Shown piece after piece: positions 43,213-55,282 of a stretch of DNA of 64,000 bases. Position numbers and translations under genes: made by a program. Numbering within the stretch: the stretch's first letter is position 1; every line of letters begins with the position of its first letter. The notes beneath the pieces are model-generated. The model was given only the letters and a program-made list of their open reading frames with translations, made no database searches and was not told where the DNA came from. The stretch covers positions 43,377,162-43,441,161 of the forward strand of contig CM063502.1 of assembly GCA_032207245.1 (NCBI GenBank), given 5' to 3'. This stretch comes from Pardosa pseudoannulata. Its lineage: Eukaryota > Arthropoda > Arachnida > Araneae > Lycosidae.

Positions 43213-44508
43213 AGTTATAACGTATAAATGGCACAATAAATGACGTATAAATGGCACATCTAATGAGATATAGTCAAATGTCTTACCAAAGGTATTTATA
43301 AAATGACTTTGGTCATAATTATATTTATCATGGCCTTAGAAAGGATATAAACCGATACCGTAGGTCCATATAAATAAAGTGATATGCACCTACAGACGCC
43401 GAAAGTAGTTCTTTATTCAGGGCTCGAAGGTGATCAGATGGAGCCTCATTGCAACAGGTTTCTTCAGGTCCCTCCATGCTTATGAACTTTGGAAAGTTAA
43501 TTAATATGGTGAGCTCTGCCATCTTATTTGAGAAAGTTGATAAATATCTGTAAAGGAAATTGCAATTTAAAAAGCATATATTAAAAGTTATATTTACAGT
43601 TCATATATAATAAAAATTGGATTTTTGTAGAAAATGAGTACTTAGGCAAGATTAAAAAATCATTGACTATACTCTACGAAACGTATGCAATAGTATTCTT
43701 TTGATGTATTACTATTCTCGCTGAGTTTTCGACAACTAGCTGCTCGACTATAATTTTACAATTTTTTTTATTTTTAATGATGTCGCACCCCGTAGAGAAC
43801 ATTGTCATAACTCAAAAATTGTCACATGAGGTTATGTCAGGAACAAATACTTATACGGTGTTCCCGCTTACACGAGAAACGTCATATTTTAAACTCGCAA
43901 TTTTTATTCGCCTCGGGGAGCTGATGTCTCTTTTATTTTAACTTTGATCATTACCCATTAGCTTTCAATATTTTTTCTTTTTTCTCAATCACTACATCTT
44001 TGAATTATGTCAATTCTTGCCTTGGTGCGATCAGAGTTGGTTGATTTATAACACCTTGATATAAAATTTAAAAAAAAACCAGTTATTTAAATCCTGATTA
44101 TATCACCTAGATATAAATCATGATTTGAAGCACTAGATTTAAGTCAATAATACTTTCATACTTTCTGTATTTTTAAGCATGATTTTTTACATCATGAAAT
44201 AAGGGTACCATCAACAGCATTAGAATGCATAGTAATTCATACCTTAGCATTTGTAAATTAAAATTAAGGTTTATCTATACTTTCTTTATTAATGAAATTT
44301 CTAACCAAATCCAACTCCTTTTAGAACACTTTTTTAAATCTCGAATTAAACCAATAATGTTTTCACTTATATTTATTTTTGTTTAAGTAATAATGCTTTA
44401 AATACTGATTTAATAAATAATTAGCTTTGTATTTGCATCTTACTTTCCTCATCTTTATCCAGTAAATTTTGTATCGTTCTCAAAACATTTTAATTAGTCT
44501 CTCTGTTG
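43213..44508. other. No gene seen
   Basis: Includes gatttaaatc/aaatcatgattt-type motifs at 44085-44150, common low-complexity in invertebrate DNA. Confidence 0.5.
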
Positions 44509-44518
44509 CCTTACCTTC

Positions 44519-44684
44519 GCCGAACGATGGCCGAATGGTTAGGTTGCTGGCCTCCGGAACCGGAGTTCGTGGGTTTGAATCCCACTATGGCATGGGTGTT
44601 CGTAGTCGGTCGGAATCGGCTTTAAGCAGTAGGTCCCGGTCTCATTAGCTCTCGTGTTGCAAAAAGTGGAACGTACCAAAGATA
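44519..44684 (+). mobile_element. tRNA-derived SINE with flanking direct repeats
   Basis: Seen: a GC-rich head with an A-box-like TGGCCGAATGGTTAGG (44528-44543) and a B-box-like GGGTTTGAATCCC (44571-44583), spaced as in a tRNA gene, with a cloverleaf-like CCTCCGGAACCGGAG arm between them. An unrelated body follows. The 10-bp sequence CCTTACCTTC occurs at 44509-44518 and again at 44685-44694, consistent with a target-site duplication. Known: SINE heads keep the internal RNA polymerase III promoter of a tRNA. This is the best preserved SINE in the window. It is not a functional tRNA because the acceptor stem does not close. Confidence 0.7.
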
Positions 44685-44694
44685 CCTTACCTTC

Positions 44695-46154
44695 TCGTTA
44701 AGAGGAAAACTGCCTTTTGAGCTGAAAAGTCTTCATTATATTACCTTCACTGCAGTACCTACTGGAAATCCTGAAATATATTTTCTTTTCGTGAATAAAA
44801 AAGAATACATTTATGAAATCAGTAACATCCACTCTTCCTTCACTCAATGCTCCAGATAAATATTTATGCCAATATAGACAACTTATACTACTGTTTTATA
44901 ATCATAAACTTAAGTGAATAAAACTTACACGAGTTAGAGGGCATTTATGCTGAAATTCCAATAATGATTAGGGAAATTACTAGGTCACAAGTCTTTTAAT
45001 TTAAAGCATTTGCATTAGCTTAGTTAGCATTAGCTTAGGTTGAATGTTTGAAAAAATTAACTTTCAGTTTCTTGTTACACTTATATCTTCATTAGTAAAA
45101 TATTTCATTTAACACAACAAACAAAATATATATTATCTATAACTATAAAAATTCAACATAAATATTTTTCTAGAAATATACTTTATTATACTAAATCATC
45201 TTTTGGGATAGCATAGCCATTTTGTATTCAGTCTCGAACTCTATTTAGATATTCTCCTATGAAAAAAAATATTTTATAATAACTTATTTGAAAATGCATT
45301 TTATCACTCACGATATTTATTTCTCGAGATCAATTTTAAAATCATCTTCTTTTTTAGTTTAGCCCCTTATATTACAATTAAATCTGAAGCGTGTATCTTA
45401 AAGTATGTTAACCATATTGCAAGTATAGCACATATACATTGGATGTATATACTGGTTTATATGTGTATGTGTAAGAAAACAAAGGAGCAATTTTAGATTA
45501 AGATATGACCTAATAACACCTATTTAGTTCAAAAGTTATAGAAATATAATCTGAAATTGATAATTTCTGTTTCAAGTTTTAACTAACTCAAGGTCTTAAC
45601 TTCCCATGATTATTCTTAATTATACTTTTTATTCATGGAACTCCTAGAAATGCTTACAAAAGTACTCTTATAATAGTAGCAAAATGAATACTCAAGTTAA
45701 AGGAAATGTGATGACCTCTCACATATTCGACTCTCAAGGGACCAAGAAAGATGAGTATTAGTGAGACAGTCACACGGGTGGGAAATGTATTTAGTAAATT
45801 AAGTTTCTCAAATCTTGTTAAAGCTACGAGTATATCAGAGAAATTTGCATATCGATATCATACGTTAAGGTGGCACAGAATTATTTTTAATTAATATGAA
45901 TCATGAAAAACATAATACACTATTATTAAAATGTAAACTCTTTTTATTGCATAGATTTAAATATACACGGATCATTAATAAAAATAAAACAAACCACAAA
46001 AAATGAAATTGTCATTTCCTTTTTTCCTTTTTAACAAGTACTTTTTACAATATCCGTCATTATTTATCTGTATATTCTCAGTATTATATAGAGACAAGAA
46101 GCGATCATCGATAAATGACAGAAGCTGTAAAATCATGTATTTAGTTTTTATAAG
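44695..46154. other. No gene seen
   Basis: AT-rich unique sequence. Confidence 0.6.
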
Positions 46155-46158
46155 TTAA

Positions 46159-46573
46159 CCCCTTAATGTGCAAGCTGGCGTGAACTCGAGCGCACTAAAC
46201 TGGCCAAACTTTGCACACTAGATATAATTCGAGCAGCGTTGTACTTTAAGTTGCTATAATTTTTCACACTCGAATGCAATCGAGAATTGAAAATAACAAT
46301 GTGAAAGCAAATAAAAACACAATCGTTTTATTAATATTTATCATTTACATGGGATTGTAAGCTATAACACTTACTTATTAAAATATAAAATATATATATA
46401 TAAATTTTGACTATTTTCTGCAATGATATCAAAATCCAAACTTGCAATAAAAATTTTGATTATTTTTGTATTTTTGTAATTTTCTTGGAAAGACAACGTT
46501 TTAAATTATTTTTTTATATTAAAAAAATCAATTTTTTTTTGTCGGCCTGTATCAAAATATGTTCATTAAGGGG
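46159..46573. mobile_element. piggyBac-like MITE, 415 bp
   Basis: Seen: TTAACCCCTTAATG at 46155-46168 and its exact complement CATTAAGGGGTTAA at 46564-46577, that is, TTAA target sites plus 10-bp perfect terminal inverted repeats. The inside carries no transposase frame. Subterminal ctcgag/actcgaa and tttgcacac motifs resemble those near the ends of the other piggyBac-type copies. Known: TTAA duplications with CCC-starting ends are diagnostic of the piggyBac superfamily. It would depend on an autonomous relative for movement. Confidence 0.75.
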
Positions 46574-46579
46574 TTAAAG

Positions 46580-47160
46580 TATTTAGTTCGTTTGGCCAAT
46601 TTATGGTCGTTCGAATGAGAGGAAAATGTGCTTCTTAACCCAAAAAAGTGTTGATTAAGTGAAAGAAGCATATACCTGAAAGATTCGTGTAACAGAGAGA
46701 AATTTAACATTATTTTCCTCAGAAATTCTCTAGTACGAGAAGAAGTAGATGAATAACTGAGGCAGTCACACAAATGAGAGGCGCTTAAATGAGAAGTCAC
46801 AGTAGCTGAACTACAATCAGACGTCTGCGACACAGTGTTGACGTTTGAATTAGTGTCGATCACTGAGGAAACAATAGATAAAGCTCATTAATTTGAAAGA
46901 TAATCCTAGTGTGTAAACTTTTCTCAAACGATCTAATCCGCACAGTTCTGGTCTACGGCAAGGTTCGTAAGGCAAACCAAGAGCCCTATCAGAAATGAAC
47001 CCGACAGAAGCTAGCAATCGATTAAAGATAATGAGACGTAACAATGTCACGTAATTAAAAGACCGTCTTATTCGATTAGGGCAACTGGCAATAGAGATCT
47101 GCCGTATGCGTGCTAATGCTTAAGAAGTGCCCATCTTCTATTTCATTAGCAAACATAGAT
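46580..47160. other. Unique, moderately GC-rich stretch
   Basis: Seen: non-repetitive DNA next to the MITE, with clustered homeodomain-like ATTA/TAAT cores (46885-47100: cattaattt, gcaatcgattaaagataatg, gtaattaaaag). Minus frames of 103 and 66 codons have no recognisable domain, and the first runs into the MITE. Possibly regulatory. Confidence 0.25.
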
Positions 47161-48438
47161 AAAATCGTGGTGTCATGTCGAGGTTTTTTAATCTTCTATA
47201 ATCCGTGTAATAAATAATTTTTTAAAAGTTGTAATATTGGTGAATATTGAGTCATACACAAAAAATATTTGAATTTAAAAAAAATATTAACTTACCAACC
47301 ATTTTGTCTATTTGTCCAAGTCACAGCTTTTGTCTCGTTTTGTTTAAATTATTTATTTTTACATTAATAATAGAACATCAATAAACAAACGGCCTAACAA
47401 TTCTATAAAACTAATTTGTTTCAAATCACCATAAAATCAAACCAAAGTTTGTTTAACATTTTTAAGCGTTCTATTCCAAAAGTAACACATTATATTATAG
47501 AATCAAGAATTTTATTTTATTAATGTAATACGAATTTATTCCTGTTTTATTACTTAATAAATGGGATGTGTATAAGTAATATCATTAGGCACGGATTGCT
47601 GTGATTAATCTTTTATTTAAATCTGGTCCTAAATCATTTTGAGTGGACAGGTGTTACCAATGACCACTAAACCATGACACGTTTTATCTGTAACAACCCA
47701 AAAATTTTAATCTTTTCTGAAAGAAAGTGGAAACTGTCTAACAAGAGACCAAAACTTAGTATCCCCTTTTTGAGTCCGGTTCACTAACTAGTTCATTATT
47801 CTCATAAGTAAGGATCTCTGGCGTGTAATACAAACCACTTTTCTAATGTAATTTCAACTTATTTAACTTAATTTACATAGTTATTATTTTGATCTTTTCC
47901 TTATTTAACTAAGTTTACATTAATTTACATCTTTATAGTTTTGATCCTTTCACAAAAAAAGAAAATTTATATTATGATTAAAATACTTCTCCGATTTGAA
48001 ATTCTCTGTTGACATATAGAAAACGACCTAAAGTATTTAACTAAATAGTAAATTATCTTTCCTATTTAACTAAAACTTTATATTATTAATTCTACTGCTC
48101 CTTTAAGCCATTATATGAACCCCTTTAAATTCCTTTATTTTATTTCAAAGTTTCAATATTCCTAAGAAGTAAAATACTTATATTTTTCTGTTTTCTAAGT
48201 AACTCTTCTAGTTCCAAGTCACGGTTTAGAATTAAATAAATATTACTCCCAGCTATTAACTTCTAAGACAGGGGAATCTTTTAAATATTCTCTGCTTTAT
48301 TAAAGAAATTATGTTATTAAAGAAGTTGAAAGTTCCAACTAAACAACATGGGCACAACGTTAATGAGTATTTTAGTTGAAAAATTAATGGGTAAATCTTA
48401 TTTTTTATAAATAAAATAATTTGTTTTTGTCTTTCTAG
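47161..48438. other. No gene seen
   Basis: AT-rich; ends in the pyrimidine tract of the 48.4-kb exon candidate. Confidence 0.55.
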
Positions 48439-48656
48439 TATGCTTCAAAAATTTGGATGAAAATAAGGTAAACAGCAGTTTAAATGTAACAAACAACTCA
48501 ACTGCTGTATCTATGCAGCTTGAAATTTACACGACATTAATATGGATTGTGGTAACTGTGAATACCCCAAATTTTAACAATGGCAGATTTCTATTAGTCG
48601 GCTTGGTGGGATATGGATCGTTAAATGGTTCAGATTTTTTTCTTTTAGGAATTTAA
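48439..48656 (+). CDS. Candidate exon (phase-1 acceptor, N-glycosylation-rich open frame)
   Basis: Seen: a long T-rich tract ending tctttctag (AG at 48437-48438) is followed by a frame open for 72 codons from the acceptor to a TAA at 48654. It begins in phase 1 with CFKNLDENK and then VNSSLNVTNNSTAVS, a run with several N-x-S/T sequons, followed by a hydrophobic stretch (TLIWIVVTV). Possible donors inside are aag|gtaaac (48468) and gtg|gtaact (48552). Inferred: the phase fits the donor of the LDLa exon at 29412, and the Ser/Thr/Asn-rich composition resembles the linker there, so this could be a downstream or terminal exon of the same gene. Open frames of this length also arise by chance in such DNA, and no domain is recognisable, so support is modest. 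Confidence 0.3.
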
Positions 48657-50339
48657 CTGAATTGCAACCTACTGCTTAAAAGTAAGTACAAATGTTTATG
48701 AACATGCATCCTAACTGTTAAACTCGATTATATAAATCAAGTCCAAACCAAAGCTGCGGTCATGCGAGTAATAGTACCATAATATTTTTAGAATACATAA
48801 AATTTTAGATATCTAGTGAGGCTGTGACGCCGTTTTTCAAAATTTTTAGCTTTTGAAAATGCTGTATTTTGTAGAAAGGTTTCTTGAAAAAATGTTAGAT
48901 CTTATACCCCATGTCCTTAAGAAAAGATGAACATCATCTCTCAAATACTCCCCAACTTGGATACTGTTTTGTCGTTATGCAATAAAAACGCATAAAACAA
49001 TATTGAATTCTATTTATCTTTAAAAGAAGAAAAAAGAAAGGATATTGTTCTTATTTCGCTGTGAATAATTACTTACTGGATGGAATTAATCATCCAGTAC
49101 CTACAGTATAAAGATAATTATAATACTTCTAAATTTTTATACAAACTTTAAATTGTTTAATAAGCTTAAGTTGATATTTAAAAATTCAGCATTTAAGTTA
49201 TCTAAATTCATAGTATTCCTGTCTATATCTGAGTTGAAAAGATTAATTTTGTAATGGAGAGTCGGTATAAAAATTGGTACCGAAATCCGTTTCAATTCAA
49301 TTATAGGCAATCTTTGTCCAAACAACTTGTATTAAAAACCTCATCTATTTGGTCACCGTTTGACTTATTTTATTGGAGTCCATATTCTGTGAGATTTGGA
49401 ACATATATTTAAATGTAGTCTTTACATGTCGGAGAATGTACATTAAATTTTTCAATCTGCATAGTAGAGATTTTATTACCTATAATTAATAAAAAAAATT
49501 TCTTCTAAATAACTGTAAATACAAAATAATCGGAATATATTATTTATTAGAAATTATGATTGTCGTCCTTATATCTAGACATCGGAAATAATAGATATTT
49601 GGCGTTTCTTTGTTATTCTGTGAATAACTTTCTTTGCAATGCCCTGAACATAAATCATTATATTGTGCATTTTAACGCTTCAGAGTTAAGTATAATATAC
49701 AGAGGATTCTAATAAAAAATATAGTATATTTATATATCATTTGAGGGAATTTAAATTCTTTAAAATTAATTTAAAATCGTATCTAAAACACCTAAAATTA
49801 AATTATGTTGAGGCATTATTGAATAATGAATTGTTAGAACTACTACATAAAAATTTATTTTGTGTCGTGAAACCCTTTGTATTACTGTGTTGCAACATGG
49901 CAAAAACAGTAGTCATTTACGCGAATATTAAAAGATAGTTTTATTGATTGTTGCTATCTTGAAACACTGTAGCATCTTTTACTTGTGTAATTCCTATCAT
50001 GTGATGATGCTGAATTGAATTTTCGTATGAAAATATCATTTATCATTTGATCTGACAATGTTCTTTCTGAAATTATCTTTAGAACTTTTTTAAATAAAAA
50101 ATGTATTGGAGAATAAGTTAGATTTCTTACAAAGAAGATTTCTTACTTTTCTTAAAATTCCCTGTGTGCATATAAATTTCTACGAAGTAACTTACAACAT
50201 TTATGAGGAATATTTATTTTTGTTAGCAGAAAATTCATTTTTAGACAATAAATTTTCGTTTTATTTTATTTTTATTATCTTAACGCCTTATCTTATCGCC
50301 TTAACTAATGTATTCTAACATTTGAGAAAATATTTTTTA
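48657..50339. other. No gene supported
   Basis: AT-rich. The phrase gttagaactactacataaaaa at about 49830 matches one at 52648, so a further degraded copy of the 53-kb repeat family may lie here. Confidence 0.5.
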
Positions 50340-50545
50340 GTTCAGAGTTGTTGAGTTAAGGATTTTAAATTATAGATATTTACAGAGCAAGTAAGACTCA
50401 ATTGTTGCCTGCATGACACCTTACAGAATAAAACATAGATTTTAGCTAAAGTTGGGAGGTTATTGACATTTCCAATTTCATTCATGATTACTAAACTTTC
50501 CATTTCGACCTATAGAGACCTTACAGATTATTAAACAAGTGTTCC
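50340..50545 (+). repeat. Outlying copy of the 53-kb repeat family
   Basis: Seen: tatttacagagcaagtaagac, tgcatgacacctt, aataaaac, then catgattactaaactttccatttcgacctatagagacc, matching the long copies at 52.69 and 55.35 kb. Confidence 0.65.
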
Positions 50546-50575
50546 ATATTTGTATTTATTTATTTATTTATTTAT
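50546..50575 (+). repeat. (TTTA)n microsatellite
   Basis: Seen: about six tttat units. Confidence 0.85.
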
Positions 50576-52639
50576 AACAATATCTGAAATTATTTGCGGC
50601 ACACCTAAACAATAACATAAAATAAAAACAGAAGGAAAGTAAATTTGGGGATAAAAAATTTTAGAGAAACCGTTGAGGTAACTGTTGGGGTTACAGTAAG
50701 AAATAATGTACATTGCAAGTTATCATGCTGACAACATTTATGAATGATGAATCTTTGTTCAACAATCCATTTTTAAAAAAATGGACCTTCATTGTGAAAT
50801 TAATTTAAGAACTTTCAGAGATGTATTCTGTATTCGTTTCCTTTAACTCGAATTCCAGTGACTTTCATTGCAGAAGATATTTTCTTTTCCTTTAAAGTAG
50901 GTTCGGGTAATATGAAATACCAGTTTTTAGTTTCTTCATATTTGAGGTAATAGCATTCTAATTTAACTAATTATACTTTCAAGGAAAAATCTGAGCCTTT
51001 TTAGTAACTTCTTATAACTTTTCCTCGAAGAAAATGTTTGAATTTGAAATTAATTTCCCATTAAAATGTCTAATTGTTTATTGCGAGGAATATGGGACAG
51101 AATGATAATATGGAACACTAAATAAACAACTAGATAGAAATATATAATTTTTTCAAGTAACATATTTATATAAGAACTTATTTATTTATTCCTACTTTTT
51201 TGACATAATAATCCATTTAATTTATTGGACAGGATGCACATAGTCTACAACATTATGACCTGGTTTTAATTTGCGACATTATTATCTTCTTCTTTTCACT
51301 ACTCTAACGTTTGTGTGGCCTTTCTATATTAGAAATGTTTTAAATCTATTATGTAAAAACCGAATTTATAAAACGTATTGAATAGAAAATTAGAAAATTT
51401 TCAGGTATTATAGAGTACATGATATAAATGAAGGGGAACATGGGATACCAGTATTCCATATTACCCGCCATGCCACAAATGGTGTCACTGAACAAAAATA
51501 AAATAAAATAAAAATGAAAGATCGGAGCAGAACGAATGTTTAAACCTTTGTTATAATCATAAAATCATTTTATATCAATAAGTTCTCTTATATTTTTCAT
51601 AAATATGTCAACTCTTCCCTGTAAAATGTTTTAGATGATAGAAATAAGACAATAATCCATACTCAAACACAATGTACCACAAACCAGGGGAGATTACTTG
51701 CAGGGTACTGGAAGGTTACATCTGATGTTTTCCTAGTAGACAACGTCAGATAACAGCATCAAACAGAGAAATAACTTGATTATTTCAAATAACCAGCCCA
51801 TTCCATATTACTGAACCTACTCTACAGCTGTTTTCTGAATTTTTACATAATCAGATAAGTAAAAATCCAGAATCTTGCTTTGACAACAGCAACATACAAC
51901 CGTTTGTTGATTATTTCGACACGGAATAGAAACAATGAATAGAAAAAAATGCACTGCTTGCTCGCAAGTATAATATCACAATCAAAAATTTGAAAGCTGC
52001 TCATTGAGTTGAAAGCAAAAAATCAAAATGTGAAAAGAAAGCACAACTGTTATTGACAGAGACAAATGGAGATATGACATGCTTGAAACACTAATATAGA
52101 GAATGAAATGAACAAGAAAAATGTGAGAGGAAAATTTCATACTAACGATGCAATACAAAATTACCCTAATAATTTACCAAAATTCTATATGGCACACTGA
52201 AAATCTCTCGAAGCATAAAGGTTTAAAATCACTGGACTAAACAGTCTGAGGAGTCTGAATGTTCCCATAAATAATATTTTCGTCAATGCTTCAAAATTAA
52301 CCTTTGAGGACTTGCATATCATAATGCAACGCTCTATAAATTGACTGAGACAATGCTTTAATATTGAAAAATTCTATTTTAGTAAACATAGGTTGTATCT
52401 AATGTTAATAAAATAATTTTCGATAAATGTTCAATCTAAAATTACATATATGATACCCGTCTTTTAAGTCAATTTTTAAAAAAAAAGTTACTTGTATCAT
52501 ATACCCTTATTCACTGGGTTAAGCATAATATAATATGAAAAATAATATAGAACTATAGTGTGTTTATATAAAACGTTAATTTTAAATTTCAAACTTATCT
52601 AAATCAACCAAAATTATTATGTTTTGATTTTAAGGACCA
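50576..52639. other. No gene supported
   Basis: Recurring phrases (atatggaacac, tattccatattac, cgaacctac / tgaacctac) at 50.9, 51.1, 51.45 and 51.81 kb suggest a decayed element or repeat, but no family could be recognised. Confidence 0.45.
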
Positions 52640-53165
52640 ATGAACTGTTAGAACTACTACTACATAAAAAGTCTATTTTTTCTGGCTTAATTTACAGGTA
52701 TTTAAAGAGCAAGTTAGATACAAACGCAGTCTGTATGCTATCTTCAAAAATAAAGCGTCAATTCTAGCGGGGAAACGACATTTCGAATTTCCGTCACGAT
52801 TACTAAACTTTCTATTTCGACCTACAGAGAAAAAGAGAGACCGTACAAATGATTGAACGGTCAAAATGGACTGTCTGGATTTTCTCAGAAATAATACGTC
52901 TTAGATTCCAGCGGTAAAAAGGACAATTTCTGATTTTTGTCATGTTATTTAAACATATTATTGTTAGCAATGAAAACAATGGAGCACACTTTTTCAAACG
53001 AATGTTTGTCCAACATCATAAAATGTTATATTTATTATAAAAAGTAGCAGACTTGTAAACTTATTAGTAATTTGACGTTAATTCATTAGTATTTCGAAAT
53101 TGCTTTCTATTACTATTTCTAAGAGAACTGGAATGTAATCATTTAAAACTATTTTGTATATATTT
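52640..53165 (+). repeat. Long copy of the 53-kb repeat, duplicated at 55320-55790
   Basis: Seen: caaacgcagtctg.atgc, gtcaattctagc, tttcgaatttccgtcacgat, gaccgtacaaatgattga, gtctggattttctcagaaat and aagagaactgg recur in the same order at 55.35-55.78 kb. Confidence 0.8.
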
Positions 53166-53229
53166 AAAATTTTAGTAAGTTATATCATTTAAAATTAAAT
53201 TCAAACCATATCCAGTTTTAACTAAACTA

Positions 53230-54291
53230 GAATTATGTTGCACATTGATCAATGAGTTGTTTAAAATTATTAAATATAAGAATTATTTTCCCTCTCTCAA
53301 TTTACAGAAGTTTACAGAGAAAGTAAGACACAAACGCAATCTGCATGCTATCTTCATAAATAAATCGTTAATTATAGCGTAGATTGAAAGGAATAATATT
53401 AATTTTTGTCTTTCTATGTTAATTATCTAGTTTAACTAAAATAGAATTATGATTTAGCATGGATCATTGAGTTGTTTTAGTTATCAAATAAAAAATGTAT
53501 TTTTTCTGGCTAATTTACAGAAGTTTACAGATCAAATAGCACACAAACGCAGTCTGCCTGCTATCTTTCTGAATAAAACGTCAATTCTACGGGAGGTTGA
53601 GAGGAACGACCTTGATCGATGTCGTTCCATTTTAGTTGTCTAGCCTAAAAATATAGTTATGTTTCAGCCCTGATCAATGACTTGTTTTAAATACTGTATA
53701 AATAGTTTATTTTTTTCTGGTTAATTTACAGAAGTTTACACAGCAAGTAGCAGACAAACGCAGTATGCATGCTATTTTTCGGAATAAAACGTCAATTCTA
53801 CCGGAGGTTGAGAGGAGCAACCTTGATCGATGTCGCTCCATTTTAGTTATCTAGCTTAAAAATATAGTTATGTTTCAGCACTGATCAATGACTTGTTTTA
53901 AATACTGTATAAATAGTTTATTTTTTCTGGCTAATTTACAGAAGTTTACAGAGCAAATAGCACACAAACGCAGTCTGCATGCTATCTTTCGGAATAAAAC
54001 GTCAATTCTACCGAGGGTTGAAAGGAAGGACCTTGATCGATGTCGCTCCATTTTAGTTATCTAGCTTAAAAATATAGTTATGTTTCAGCACTGATCAATG
54101 AGTTGTTTTAAATACTGTATAAATAATTTATTTTTTTCTGGCTAATTTATAGATATGTACAGAGCAAGTAGTACACCTGCATGCTATCTTTCGGAATAAA
54201 ACGTTGATACTAGCACACATTGAGAGGAACATCATTGATTAATGTCGTTCCATTTTAGTTATTTACTTTAACTAAATGGAATATTTTAGCC
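53230..54291 (+). repeat. Tandem array, 210-213-bp unit, 5 copies
   Basis: Seen: aagtttacag anchors at 53308, 53521, 53732, 53942 and 54153 (last as atatgtacag). Each unit contains ggctaatttacag, caaacgcagtctgcatgctatctttcggaat, aaaacgtcaattcta, gaggaacgaccttgatcgatgtcg and tccattttagttatct, then tgatcaatgacttgtttt. Copies two to four are the most alike. Interrupted at 54292 by the piggyBac element and resumed at 55283. Confidence 0.9.
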
Positions 54292-55282
54292 TTAACCCCC
54301 TTCACGCTCGGGGTATTTTTGCAAAAATGTGACTAAAAACATCGGGTTTTTTATTCTACATTTGAAATGTACTAAATATAAAAATGGGTAAAAACAAAAC
54401 AAAAAATGTGGAATTGTAGCTGTATCATGTTTCGTTATTTTCAAAATGTAAATATTTTTTTTATTAGCACGTATTTTCTATACGACATGGTTTTTGCAAA
54501 AAAAATGGAGTCGAAATACAACTCTTTTGGGACCAATATAATTTTTCTTCCGGTTTATATGTAATGCTCATAGACATTACGATAGTGAAAAAATACGCAT
54601 CTCTGGCAGGGTTACACACCACTGATCCTCTGCGCTTGACGATGTCTTTGGCCTCGTTCTTTGTTCTTGTACAGAAAATAAATTTGTTTGCTCTACAATT
54701 TTTCCAACTAACTCATCATCAATAAAATAATCAAAAAACTGTATCGGCTTAGTGAATGATGAAATTTGGGGATCAATTGTTGATTTTCCAATAAATTCAA
54801 ATGGAGCTGAAGAGGGCGGGGCGTCTGTACTTATCCTTATTTCTGCCCATTCATTTATTCCTTCTCTTTGATTTTCTTCTTCTGTTTCCAAACTCGGAAC
54901 TGAAGTCGAAGATCCACTATCTGAATTATCCAAGTTAAATTCCTCCAATTCACTGTCACTTTCCATTAGAACCCTTCAAAATCAAACATTTTATCAATAT
55001 ACATATACGCATATAAATAAAAAAACGCATTTTTCAGAAATTTTGAAGGAGTAAAAATGCTGGACATAAATACTTACAAAAGGTTTTGCAATGTTTTACA
55101 ATAGTATATAACAAAGAAAACAATATCCACTAGCACTAACAAATATTCAACAGAGTCTGACCAGTGTGGATCGTTTAACTGTTGTACAAACTATGAACAA
55201 ATTGAAACCGGCGGGCAGCGCTTGGGTTGATGCGATTTGGAACGCGTGACTTTCGCAAGCACTGTCCGTTCTAAAGCATTAA
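54292..55282 (-). mobile_element. piggyBac-derived element, internally deleted, flanked by TTAA
   Basis: Seen: TTAA at 54292-54295 followed by CCCCCTTCACGCTCGGGG, and TTAA at 55279-55282 at the other end. The interior holds a minus-strand piggyBac-type open frame (separate entry). The flanks belong to one 210-bp tandem repeat: anchors aagtttacag lie at 53308, 53521, 53732, 53942 and 54153 (as a variant), and the next at 55348. Subtracting 987 bp (the element plus one TTAA) puts the last spacing at 208 bp, back in register. Known: piggyBac inserts at TTAA, duplicates it and excises precisely. Inferred: one insertion into the array. The two ends are no longer clearly inverted repeats of each other, so the copy is probably immobile. 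At about 1 kb it is much shorter than a full element (about 2.4 kb or more). Confidence 0.75.
54577..54966 (-). pseudogene. piggyBac transposase N-terminal fragment (129 codons)
   Basis: Seen: ATG to stop, 129 residues. Residues 1-35 are very acidic and Ser-rich (MESDSELEEFNLDNSDSGSS). Residues 56-64 read FEFIGKSTI, and 77-95 read FFDYFIDDELVGKIVEQTN, followed by a W and then LPEMRIF near the end. Known: this order (acidic N-terminus, P-x-x-FF-x-x-F-x-D-x-x-(L/I)-x-x-I-x-x-x-TN, then W-x-x-x-x-x-x-EM) is the start of the piggyBac/PGBD transposase domain (Pfam DDE_Tnp_1_7). Family members run to about 550-600 residues. Here the whole catalytic DDD part and the Cys-rich C-terminus are missing, so it cannot catalyse transposition. 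The remaining frame has no internal stop, so the deletion may be recent or the peptide may be retained. A 5' leader of about 310 bp lies between the start codon and the element end at 55278. Confidence 0.7.

Noticed and set aside
50880..52100. pogo/Tigger-like or other transposase relic
   Set aside because: Repeated phrases suggest something mobile, but no catalytic or DNA-binding motif could be read in any frame.
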